A stretch of 64,000 nucleotides of DNA from Pseudomaricurvus albidus (GTDB taxonomy: Bacteria; Pseudomonadota; Gammaproteobacteria; Pseudomonadales; Cellvibrionaceae): positions 248,001-312,000 of the forward strand of contig NZ_JAHKRS010000002.1 of the NCBI RefSeq assembly GCF_018863235.1, read 5' to 3'. The notes under the pieces are model-generated. The model did not search any database and was not told the origin of the DNA. It saw only the letters and a list, made by a program, of their open reading frames with translations. This document shows positions 48,725 through 56,287 of the stretch, one piece after another. Position numbers and translations under genes: made by a program. Numbering within the stretch: the stretch's first letter is position 1; each line of letters begins with the position of its first letter.

Positions 48725-49489
48725 GTGCACACTAAATCAGAAGATAGAAGCAAGTCCGGGCAAAAGCGTCGCGGGGTTAAATCAGGTCGCTTTGACGATA
48801 TCCTTCAGTATCAGGGACGCTCTGCTTTGCGCAGTGACAGTCGTATCCGCCGCAAAGCCATTTTAGAAGCAGCACTCAGAGTGATTGAGCGCGACGGTGT
48901 CCGTGGGGTCAAGCATCGGGCTGTCGCTGCTGAGGCGGATGTTCCCCTGGCGGCGACAACTTATTATTTCGATGATATTCACTCCCTTTTACACGATGCA
49001 TTCGTGCACTACGTGGAAACACGTTTAAGCACCGATTCAGCCCGGCTGCAGGAGCAGGGGCTTGAATTGCTGACAACGATTCTCGGAGAAGATCAGCTGC
49101 AGAAAGAGAGTGGAGCGGGTATGTCTTTGCAGGATCGCAGGCGCCTGGGGAAAGGCATTGTGGCCGTGTTGCTGGCACATGTTAAGGCCCAGGTTGAAAG
49201 TGCCTCTGAACGACATGTGGAAGTGGCTTTTCGTCACGAGGCCCTGCGTAATGCAGAGTTGGCCAGGTTGGTTGCCATTCCCCATCGGCTGCAGTTGGAA
49301 GCCATTCAGGATTTTTTCTCGGTATTGGGCTCGCCGAGCCCGCTGGCCGATGCTCAGGTGACCATGGGGACCTTATTCTATCTGGAATATAACCTGCTAT
49401 TGGTAGGGGAGAACGAAAGTCAGTGGTCATTGGCTGAAGCCACCCTGCGGCGCATGGTGGATGGTTTGTTGCGCTTGCCGGAAGAGTAG
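48725..49489 (+). CDS. TetR-family transcriptional regulator
   Basis: The 254-aa protein has a basic N-terminal extension of about 40 residues, then a TetR HTH: IRRKAILEAALRVIERDGVR followed by GVKHRAVAAEADVPLAATTY and YFDDIHSLLHDAFVHYVETR. A helical ligand-binding domain follows. The GTG at 48725 lies 5 bp after AAGGGA and is the likely start; the frame is open from a TTG at 48710. The ligand and targets are unknown; the next gene encodes an exported protein 5 bp downstream and may be co-transcribed. Confidence 0.85.
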   Translation: MHTKSEDRSKSGQKRRGVKSGRFDDILQYQGRSALRSDSRIRRKAILEAALRVIERDGVRGVKHRAVAAEADVPLAATTYYFDDIHSLLHDAFVHYVETRLSTDSARLQEQGLELLTTILGEDQLQKESGAGMSLQDRRRLGKGIVAVLLAHVKAQVESASERHVEVAFRHEALRNAELARLVAIPHRLQLEAIQDFFSVLGSPSPLADAQVTMGTLFYLEYNLLLVGENESQWSLAEATLRRMVDGLLRLPEE

Positions 49490-49494
49490 CGGCT

Positions 49495-50301
49495 GTGGGG
49501 GGATTGTTGCTGTACCGCAGCCGTTTCATAGTGTCTGTGATACGTTGCCTGGTGTTGTGGTTCGCGCTGGCAGCCGCCGCCTGGAGCTGCCAGTCCCAAA
49601 CAGAACTGGAAGCCGTCTACTGTCAGCTGAAAGGCAAGGGCGTTGTCTTGCCTTCTCTCAGGGACTTTCGTCGCAATGATCCTGGCACTCAGAAATTGTT
49701 GCTTCAGCGACCCGCTGCCCGTGAGGGGATCTCGCTGCAAGACATCAGTGTTGACGTATCTCCAAAAAAGAAAACGCCAAACAAGGTTGGGCGATCAAAG
49801 ACACCGGCAGTCTCCGCAGAAGTCAGATCGACTTATACCGCTGACAGACCTGTTCACAGAGACTCTCTGGATCCGAGTGCGTGCCAATTACTGGAAGGGG
49901 TCATTCGTTGCCAGGAAAAACGTTTTCAGTTTGTGCTTAATCGTCCCAATCGACAGCTGACCAGTCACAGCTTGTCCGCCGCCAATCGATTGCAGTTGCC
50001 GGAATACAATACCAGTTTACAGTCGCCTGAGGAGTACCTGTCGGTCAGTTATCGTCATTATATTGAAAAGATGCTTACTATCGGGCTGGGGGCGTCGACG
50101 ATGAGTTACAGCAAGTTTTATTACATTTGGGAAGACACTCAGCGTCAACAGCAAAGCTTTGCCCAGCGCCTGGAAAGCGTGTTTGAATTTCTAAAACGCG
50201 ATAAAAAGACTCTGGGGGTGAAACCCCGCTACGATGACGAGATGCCAAAGTCTCCTGTCCTGGTGTCAGAGTCTGAGCGACGAATTGTGGGTCTGCGATA
50301 A
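49495..50301 (+). CDS. Exported protein of unknown function
   Basis: The 268-aa product starts at GTG 49495, 5 bp after the TetR gene and preceded by GGAAGAG. It has a signal-like segment RCLVLWFALAAAAWS, with Cys in AAWSCQSQTELEAVYCQLKG. A Lys/Pro/Ser-rich stretch follows (VSPKKKTPNKVGRSKTPAVS), then a helical C-terminal half with YLSVSYRHYIEKMLTIGLGA and SYSKFYYIWEDTQRQQQSFA. It is probably periplasmic. I do not recognise the family. The tight linkage to a TetR gene suggests co-expression. Confidence 0.65.
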   Translation: MGGLLLYRSRFIVSVIRCLVLWFALAAAAWSCQSQTELEAVYCQLKGKGVVLPSLRDFRRNDPGTQKLLLQRPAAREGISLQDISVDVSPKKKTPNKVGRSKTPAVSAEVRSTYTADRPVHRDSLDPSACQLLEGVIRCQEKRFQFVLNRPNRQLTSHSLSAANRLQLPEYNTSLQSPEEYLSVSYRHYIEKMLTIGLGASTMSYSKFYYIWEDTQRQQQSFAQRLESVFEFLKRDKKTLGVKPRYDDEMPKSPVLVSESERRIVGLR

Positions 50302-50354
50302 CATGCACCGCAACTGGGTGTATCAAAATCGCCGCTGATGGGTTTAGTGTTCCT

Positions 50355-50765
50355 TCAGCCCATCAGTGCGGTCAACTGCGCTCTCTGTGTTTCATCAAAA
50401 GCCAGGCTGCATTTATTGTCGAAGTCGTAGTTGACCAGTGTGGTCGTCGATTCGACAACGTGGTTGCCATTCTGATAGATATTTTGTGATAGCGTCAGAG
50501 AACTGTTCCCTAGTCTGGACAGATAGGTGTGCACCTCTACATCGGTTCCGTGAAAGCTCTCGTTGCGGTAGTTGATTTCTATTTTGACCAACATGAATGG
50601 ATTGCGGTCTTTGTCCAGGTTGGTCATGAAGTAGCGCATACGCCCCTGTTCCAGCCAGGCGGCATAACTGACATTGTTGATATGACCCAGAGCGTCTGTT
50701 TCGCAAAAGCGTGGGGTGATGGTTTCGATCTCGGTTACTGGGCGGTGTTTATGTTCTGTGGTCAC
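50355..50765 (-). CDS. Acyl-CoA thioesterase, hotdog fold (YbgC/FadM type)
   Basis: The 136-aa protein is a 4HBT-type hotdog thioesterase. The active-site segment TPRFCETDALGHINNVSYAA has the catalytic Asp of the 4-hydroxybenzoyl-CoA type, followed by WLEQGRMRYF. VKIEINYRNESFHGTDVEVH continues the hotdog strand. The acyl chain is unknown. It is transcribed leftwards and convergent with the preceding unknown gene. Confidence 0.87.
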   Translation of the reverse strand: MTTEHKHRPVTEIETITPRFCETDALGHINNVSYAAWLEQGRMRYFMTNLDKDRNPFMLVKIEINYRNESFHGTDVEVHTYLSRLGNSSLTLSQNIYQNGNHVVESTTTLVNYDFDNKCSLAFDETQRAQLTALMG

Positions 50766-50816
50766 GTGGAATCCTCGGCTTTATTGTATTTTTACAGATT
50801 TCGTTATCAGGTCATC

Positions 50817-51305
50817 TTACCATTCAATGGCCTGGCTGAGTTTGTGGACCTGAGCTTGTTCCTCGGGAGTTAGTGCTTTGTATCCACGCAGGTAAGGCCA
50901 GCCATAACCCCAGCGAAATTTTGTGGGCAGGTAAGGGCTGCCGCCAAGGCGAACTCCGGTCAACATTAATTGGGCTATGCGAGGCTCGCCTGCGGCGGCA
51001 ACACATTGCCTGAGGGCCTCATCGCTGGCCAGCCTTTCGGCTTCGGTGCCACCTTTCCAGTAGTCGTAATCATGCTTTTGGCAACAGGATAGCCATAATT
51101 TCTGATCTTCCTGTGTGCCGTTGGGGAAGATGCTGCAACCGTCGCTGGTAAAGGGCTGTAGCGCCATGTTTTCAGGTTGCTGTTCCATCTGTCGGGAGCT
51201 TTCGGGTTGTTCGCTGGCCTGGGTCATCGGCAACAGGAGCGAGAACAGTAGCGAGAGCACCACCACGGCAGTCTGGCGGAGGGGATTCAGTAGTTGTTCA
51301 GGCAT
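50817..51305 (-). CDS. Secreted phospholipase A2-like protein
   Basis: The 162-aa product has a signal peptide (LRQTAVVVLSLLFSLLLPMT, cleavage near QASEQ). The core has TSDGCSIFPNGTQEDQKLWL, then SCCQKHDYDYWKGGTEAERL and DEALRQCV. The CCxxHD motif is the catalytic signature of phospholipase A2 (His-Asp dyad with paired Cys), and DGCS/FPDG-like sequences are seen in bacterial members. The Ca2+ loop is not obvious, so activity is unproven. The spacing of Cys would allow two disulfides. A role as a structural, non-enzymatic PLA2-fold protein is also possible. Confidence 0.6.
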   Translation of the reverse strand: MPEQLLNPLRQTAVVVLSLLFSLLLPMTQASEQPESSRQMEQQPENMALQPFTSDGCSIFPNGTQEDQKLWLSCCQKHDYDYWKGGTEAERLASDEALRQCVAAAGEPRIAQLMLTGVRLGGSPYLPTKFRWGYGWPYLRGYKALTPEEQAQVHKLSQAIEW

Positions 51306-51385
51306 AGCGGGCCATAGTCGTTGCTGGTTTTGCCGAGAGACGTCGGCGTATGATCAATAGGTCGTATTGCCTCGGGATTCGTGCG

Positions 51386-51391
51386 TATAAT
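51386..51391 (+). promoter_or_regulatory. Candidate -10 box (TATAAT) for the cytochrome c gene
   Basis: A perfect TATAAT lies 37 bp before the chosen ATG. A matching -35 at the ideal distance is not clear; TTGCCT at 51366 is spaced too closely. Confidence 0.35.
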
Positions 51392-51428
51392 TGAAAAGTA
51401 TAAATTGATGACCGTTAGGAGAAAACTG

Positions 51429-51740
51429 ATGATGTTACGTTTGTGTGTATCTGTTGCTCTGTTGTTGAGCGTTCCTTTTGCGGCTCATGCCGCAGGCGAT
51501 GCTGCGGCAGGCAAGTCCAAGGCGGCGGTTTGCACTTCCTGTCATGGGGTGGATGGTAAAGCTGCGATTCCCACTTACCCGAATCTGGCAGGGCAAAATG
51601 CCCAGTATTTGAAATTATCGATGAAAGCCTACAAAAATGGCGATCGCAAAGGGGGGCAGGCGGCAATTATGGCGGGTATGGCGGCTCCTCTGAGTGATCA
51701 GGATATCGCCGATCTGGCGGCCTACTTCAGTTCACTCTAA
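51429..51740 (+). CDS. Small periplasmic c-type cytochrome
   Basis: The 103-aa product starts at ATG 51429 behind TAGGAG and has a signal peptide [19 protein letters not shown]. One haem is attached at CTSCH ([20 protein letters not shown]), with the axial Met probably in [20 protein letters not shown]. It is a class-I, cytochrome c5/c4-half-like electron carrier. Such proteins feed terminal oxidases or denitrification enzymes; the partner is unknown. Confidence 0.92.
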   Translation: MMLRLCVSVALLLSVPFAAHAAGDAAAGKSKAAVCTSCHGVDGKAAIPTYPNLAGQNAQYLKLSMKAYKNGDRKGGQAAIMAGMAAPLSDQDIADLAAYFSSL

Positions 51741-51776
51741 GGCGGGTATTTTTGCCAATAGTCCTTTCTTAATATC

Positions 51777-51800
51777 AGGTGCACCTAAACCGGTGCACCT
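51777..51800. other. Intergenic hairpin between cytochrome c and fbp
   Basis: AGGTGCAC (51777-51784) and GTGCACCT (51793-51800) form a perfect 8-bp stem between convergent genes. Neither side has a T-run, so it is at best a weak terminator. Confidence 0.4.
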
Positions 51801-51826
51801 TGCCGGAGAGTTGGTGGTTGAGGAGA

Positions 51827-52837
51827 TTACTGTTCTGCTGCCAAAAACTCTTCTACTTTCTCCACCATATTCTTTGATCCGACAAAAAACGGCGTGCGCT
51901 GGTGCAGTTCTTCCGGGGTGATGTCCATGATGGCTTCACCAGGGTTGCAGACTGCCTTGCCGCCCGCCTGTTCTGCCAGAAAGGCAATGGGGTTGCACTC
52001 ATACAGCAAGCGCAATTTGCCGCTGGGGTAGTTGCGAGCGGTGGGGTAGAGGTAGATCCCGCCCTTGATCAGGTTGCGGTGAAAGTCGGAAACCAGTGAG
52101 CCGATGTAGCGCGATGTGTAGGGGCGCTGGGTCGTCTCGTCCTCTTCCTGGCAATACTTGATGTACTTTTTGACGCCTGTCGGGAAGTGTATGTAGTTCC
52201 CTTCGTTGACGGAGTAGATCTTGCCGTCTTCGGGCATCTTCATGTTCGGGTGGGACAGGCAGAACACGCCCAGGCTTGGATCCAGTGTGAAGCCATTGAC
52301 TCCATTGCCTGTGGTATAGACCAGCATGGTGGAGGAGCCGTAGATCACGTAACCGGCGGCCACTTGTTTATGGCCCGGTTGAAGAAAATCGGCGGCCGTT
52401 ACCGGCTCACCCACCGGGGAAACTCGACGGTAGATTGAGAAGATGGTGCCGACGGAGACGTTAACGTCGATATTGGACGAGCCATCCAGGGGATCCATCA
52501 GCACCACATACTCACCTTCCTGGCTGTTCCCCTCCTCAAAATTGACGTATTTATCCTCTTCCTCTGAGGCAATGCCACAAACGACCCCGCGGGCAGCGAG
52601 AGCGGTCTTGAACTTCTCGTTGGCGTAGACGTCCAGCTTCTGTTGCTCTTCACCCTGTACGTTTTCTGAGCCAACCGCGCCGGTGATATCGACCAGGCCT
52701 GCCTTGTTGATTTCGCGATGCAGCACCTTGGAAGCCAGGCGAATAGAAGAAAAAATGGCGGTGAGGGCGCCGGTAGCATGTGGATGCTCGGCCTGGCAGT
52801 CGATAATAAATTCACCGAGGGTCTTGGTCATTTCCAT
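51827..52837 (-). CDS. fbp: Fructose-1,6-bisphosphatase class I
   Basis: Fbp is the gluconeogenic phosphatase. The sequence shows GDVYANEK-like linker [12 protein letters not shown], the metal-site motif [33 protein letters not shown] and the sugar-phosphate segment [21 protein letters not shown] chose ATG 52837 ([13 protein letters not shown]), giving 336 aa, close to E. coli Fbp, which begins at MKTLGEF; the frame is open to 52894. Having it fits growth on pyruvate and acetyl-CoA from the nba pathway. Confidence 0.95.
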   Translation of the reverse strand: MEMTKTLGEFIIDCQAEHPHATGALTAIFSSIRLASKVLHREINKAGLVDITGAVGSENVQGEEQQKLDVYANEKFKTALAARGVVCGIASEEEDKYVNFEEGNSQEGEYVVLMDPLDGSSNIDVNVSVGTIFSIYRRVSPVGEPVTAADFLQPGHKQVAAGYVIYGSSTMLVYTTGNGVNGFTLDPSLGVFCLSHPNMKMPEDGKIYSVNEGNYIHFPTGVKKYIKYCQEEDETTQRPYTSRYIGSLVSDFHRNLIKGGIYLYPTARNYPSGKLRLLYECNPIAFLAEQAGGKAVCNPGEAIMDITPEELHQRTPFFVGSKNMVEKVEEFLAAEQ

Positions 52838-53071
52838 AGGGGGCTCATTCTGTTCAATAATAGAGTAACTACAAATGCCACTGGGGCTTCTCAATGGCTA
52901 CTAGTGTCCCGTTTGAGTGCGGTTTGTCAACGCTTAATCCGGCAATCCGGAAATCTGTCCGCGTTTGTTCTCGCAGAGAAGGGGAATAGTCGCCCCTGTG
53001 ACCGCCCCTTGCCTTTCAGCAGAAAGCCCATTGGCCAGTGGTCCGAGGGAGGGAGAGTCGCCGTTGAGTGA

Positions 53072-54181
53072 TCAGGCGGGAAGGGCTCCAGAGCTGACGG
53101 GAGAGGTCGAAAAATTGTAATTGGGCGGGGCTGAGCCTGAGGTGTCATCGCGGAGCGCGCCAGCGGTCTTCCCGCTCCAGTTTTTGACCGCGCGCCTGAG
53201 GCTGGAGGCGCTGGAAAAGCCCATTAACTCGGCGACTTCATCGACGCTGAGTGACGATGAGCGCAAATGTAAAGCTGTGAGCTCCATTCGCACCTGGTGC
53301 ATGATCTGTCTGAAGTTGCTGTTTTCGTTGGCCAGTTTACGGGTTAAAGCCCTCGGGCTGATCGCCAGCTGTTCTGCGATTTGCTCCAATGTGACCTGCT
53401 CGTTGTAGTGATAGCTGATATGCCAGCGGACTTTTGAGGTCATACTGGTTTCCAGGTGGGAGGCTTTGAGTTCGTCTTCACATTGATCAATGACCCGCTT
53501 AAAGATCGCTGCTCGCATTTCCCGCCAGGGTTCAATCAGGAACTGATAGTGGCAGGACACCGCGGTTTGTTTGGCACCAAAAACGACTTTATTGCAGGGC
53601 AAAGTCTCATAGAGGTAGAAGTACGCTGGTTTTGGGTATGCCAGTAAGGCGTTCACTTCATTGTTGGCTACCTGCTTGTTGCCACACTGGTCATAGAGCC
53701 TCAGGGTGATTGCCAGGCGGTATTCGGTTTCGAACAGATCCAGTTCGGGATCGTGGTGTTTCGGAGCCAGAATTCGCAGCGGATTAACCATAATCCCATC
53801 TTTGTCCACATAGATGCCGGGTTGGCCGGCCAGCATGTTGTAGTGGGGTTGGGCAATCGGCAAAAAGCGGCGCATGGCTGCGCCGGCGTTTTTCAGGCTG
53901 GGGCTGCAGGATACAATAGAGCCAACCGAACCGTGGTATCCCCAATCCATATTCATGCCAGCCAGCAGGCCGAGCCCTGGCGTATTGCAAAGTTTTATGC
54001 CGTTTTTAAGAAGCTGAGTTTGCTGGTTGTATGATATTTTATCGCCACGGCGGGTAAAAAAGTTGCGATTAATACCGGTCTCTTTCAGCAGCAGATCTGT
54101 GTCGGCACCCAGCCGGGTGAACACCTCAATAAACCCCATTGGATGCAGCTCAAAGGGAATGACTTTTGAGTGTACGTCCAT
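53072..54181 (-). CDS. AraC-family regulator with an Arabinose_bd-type N-terminal domain (OruR-like)
   Basis: The 369-aa protein has an N-terminal domain of the type found in OruR/ArgR-like AraC regulators (IEVFTRLGADTDLLLKETGI and GLGLLAGMNMDWGYHGSVGS). The C-terminal double HTH includes EQVTLEQIAEQLAISPRALT with RKLANENSNFRQIMHQVRME, and SVDEVAELMGFSSASSLRRA. The ligand is unknown. It is divergent from the Lif-like operon, with 427 bp between them, and may control it; the regulatory link is inference. Confidence 0.88.
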   Translation of the reverse strand: MDVHSKVIPFELHPMGFIEVFTRLGADTDLLLKETGINRNFFTRRGDKISYNQQTQLLKNGIKLCNTPGLGLLAGMNMDWGYHGSVGSIVSCSPSLKNAGAAMRRFLPIAQPHYNMLAGQPGIYVDKDGIMVNPLRILAPKHHDPELDLFETEYRLAITLRLYDQCGNKQVANNEVNALLAYPKPAYFYLYETLPCNKVVFGAKQTAVSCHYQFLIEPWREMRAAIFKRVIDQCEDELKASHLETSMTSKVRWHISYHYNEQVTLEQIAEQLAISPRALTRKLANENSNFRQIMHQVRMELTALHLRSSSLSVDEVAELMGFSSASSLRRAVKNWSGKTAGALRDDTSGSAPPNYNFSTSPVSSGALPA

Positions 54182-54429
54182 TGTTCTACCGTATTATCTT
54201 AGTTGAGTGTGCTGGTCTGATTCGAAGAGTGGTTGACGGTTAGCGTGCTTTATCTCACTTGATGTCGAACTCTGACCATTAAAATGGCTAATCTTCAGGT
54301 TGGCATGTAGTAACAAATTATGTTGGTGGCAGCATATTTATTATTGTTGGTCGTAGGGCCTCTGTCGAACCGTTGCAAGATGGCATCAACAGTTCTGTGC
54401 TGCAATGGTGTTAATGATAGGCTTTGGCC

Positions 54430-54442
54430 TGTCTGACAGACA
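54430..54442. promoter_or_regulatory. Perfect 13-bp palindrome upstream of the Lif-like operon
   Basis: TGTCTG-A-CAGACA lies 167 bp upstream of the GTG of the first Lif-like gene, in the 427-bp gap between it and the AraC gene; no gene is visible in that gap. It could be an operator. The sequence TACAAT about 12 bp downstream may be a -10 box. Confidence 0.35.
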
Positions 54443-54608
54443 AGCGCATTTCATACAATATTATGAGCTATTGAGTGCTAGGCGTTGCGGTAAGCAGCAC
54501 GTGTTTTTACATTGATGGCTTGAAGGTGTCAGGGTGGGGATGACTAGTAGGGTGGCTACCCGTATGTGCGATATCCCGCAAAGAGAAAGTTAACTGATTG
54601 GTGCTCCA

Positions 54609-55562
54609 GTGAAAAATAAAAAAACGATTGCTGTAGTTCTCGGGTGTGTAGCTGTAGTTGCGGCCGCTTTTGCCGGTGCTGTTTTATTGGCTGAAATGCA
54701 GACGGTGACTGTAGATGCATCTTCAGTAGTAGTCGCTGACCCTAAAGCTCGCGAAGTTCGTTATCAAATTGTTAACCAAAATACAGGAAAAAATATATCG
54801 ACATCCTCGCAGTCTGGAGACGATGCAGATGCCGGAACACATGCCGGATCCGAAGTGCTTTCAGGTCAGTCTGCATCTGGTTTGGCGATGTTCGATGCAG
54901 AGGGAATCTTTGAAGCAACCCAGAAAGTTCGGGTCGATGACAGTGGCAATGTCATCCTGGATCATGAGGCAATGCTGGCTTTGAATGAGGCTCTGGGGCA
55001 GCAGGGGTTGGAGCTGGATACACTGTCGCTGGCGCAACTCAAAGACCTGATTCAGGTGGCCATGCCGGGTAAAGCGGGAAGTCAGGTGGCGCTGGTGGTT
55101 GGAAACTACTACGAATACCTGAAAGCCAAAGAAGAATTTGAAAATCTGCATCAGGATAATCATTTGAATCAAGATTATGAGCAGCGACAAGCCAGTATTC
55201 AGGCGCTGCGGGAATCCTACCTGGGCGCTGAAGTGTCTGAAAAGCTGTTTGCCCAATCCGATGCCGAGAGCGAGTTTATGCGGGCCAGCTTTGAATTGGC
55301 TTCCAATAAAGAATTGACTGCTGAAGAGCGTCAAACAAAGAAGGCCACTATTCAAAATAGATACGTTAATAGTGTCGTTGAGGCTAATGGCTGGCAAGAC
55401 AGGTATAAACAGTTCGTCGCTGAAAAAAATAAGTTGCTGGAAGAGAGCGGCGGAGACAATCTTTCCGAAGATCAGAAAGAAAAAGTAATCACGTTATGGT
55501 CATCTTATTTTTCAGAAGGCGAACGTGAAAAAATGGAAGCGCTTCAGGTTCCGGTTCTGTAA
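54609..55562 (+). CDS. Lipase-specific foldase (Lif/lipase chaperone)-like membrane protein, first of two
   Basis: The 317-aa protein has an N-terminal membrane anchor (IAVVLGCVAVVAAAFAGAVL) and a helical periplasmic domain. Three Lif-family blocks can be lined up with Pseudomonas Lif from memory: a first mini-domain from VDDSGNVILDHEAMLAL, the middle RQASIQALRESYLGAEVSEK plus LFAQSDAE, and the C-terminal block WQDRYKQFVAEKNKLLEE to FSEGEREKMEALQ. The family's RxxFDYFLSxxGE signature is replaced by DHEAMLALNEALGQQG, so it is divergent. Lif proteins fold secreted lipases before type II export, usually encoded beside the lipase; here no lipase gene is adjacent. The start is a GTG with a poor ribosome-binding site. 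The next gene follows after 5 bp. Confidence 0.75.
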   Translation: MKNKKTIAVVLGCVAVVAAAFAGAVLLAEMQTVTVDASSVVVADPKAREVRYQIVNQNTGKNISTSSQSGDDADAGTHAGSEVLSGQSASGLAMFDAEGIFEATQKVRVDDSGNVILDHEAMLALNEALGQQGLELDTLSLAQLKDLIQVAMPGKAGSQVALVVGNYYEYLKAKEEFENLHQDNHLNQDYEQRQASIQALRESYLGAEVSEKLFAQSDAESEFMRASFELASNKELTAEERQTKKATIQNRYVNSVVEANGWQDRYKQFVAEKNKLLEESGGDNLSEDQKEKVITLWSSYFSEGEREKMEALQVPVL

Positions 55563-55567
55563 AGAGT

Positions 55568-56287
55568 ATGAAATATCTGGTCGCTCCAGCCATTATGGTT
55601 CTTCTGTTGCTGCTTGGTTCCTTGTGGGAGGGGTCTGACTTGCACTCATCGGTGAATCTTGCTCAGGCGGATGATAGTGAGTTTTACGTAAATCCCTATT
55701 ATGACGGTGTTGTGGTTGATGATCTGGATCCTGCAGCAACCCAAACTCACTTTAACGGCATCAGCAAATCGCTCAGTGATCTTGATTTTCCTCAGAGGAA
55801 TAAAGAAAAGATAAGCGCAGAAGTGGTTTCGCTTTCCTCGGAAGAATTGCTCAACTTGTTGAATGCCACGGTGAGGCCACTGGTGCAACAGAACGTTCCT
55901 CCGGAAAGCATTGAAAGAATCCGTTATCTGTTAGGAAAAAGCCTGCCCGATCAGAGAGGGGTTGAACTCGCCAATGCTCTTCCTGGTTATTTATGTTACA
56001 GCCGTGAAAAAGATGCTCTGGAAAAGCGTTTTGACAATCAGAAAAACAATCTGTTTTCTCAGCGACAAAATTACAAACAGCAGATCTCCGTGCGGGAGAA
56101 ATGTATGGGGAAGGCCGTCAGCGATGACTTGTTTAAAGAATCTGACCGGCTTACCTGGTATCTGTTTGACCGCTGGGAAATCATGTCTGATGACACCTTG
56201 ACCGAGGGGCAAAAGAAAGGAAAGCTCAATGAGCTGATGAATCAGTTCAGTCAAACCTCTAGGCAGGAGCCCGATAGTGACTACTAA
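55568..56287 (+). CDS. Second, shorter lipase-chaperone-like membrane protein
   Basis: The 239-aa protein has an N-terminal membrane segment (YLVAPAIMVLLLLLGSLW) and a helical body. The block QRQNYKQQISVREKCMGKAV plus SDDLFKESDRLTWYLFDRWE and LTEGQKKGKLNELMNQF parallels the middle Lif block of its neighbour (the R...LG..v...LF pattern followed by Lt.eqK). It lacks the C-terminal mini-domain, so it is a truncated or specialised Lif. Two Cys (GYLCYSR, REKCMG) may pair. It starts 5 bp after the first gene and its end overlaps the Lnt-like gene by 11 bp. Confidence 0.6.
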   Translation: MKYLVAPAIMVLLLLLGSLWEGSDLHSSVNLAQADDSEFYVNPYYDGVVVDDLDPAATQTHFNGISKSLSDLDFPQRNKEKISAEVVSLSSEELLNLLNATVRPLVQQNVPPESIERIRYLLGKSLPDQRGVELANALPGYLCYSREKDALEKRFDNQKNNLFSQRQNYKQQISVREKCMGKAVSDDLFKESDRLTWYLFDRWEIMSDDTLTEGQKKGKLNELMNQFSQTSRQEPDSDY

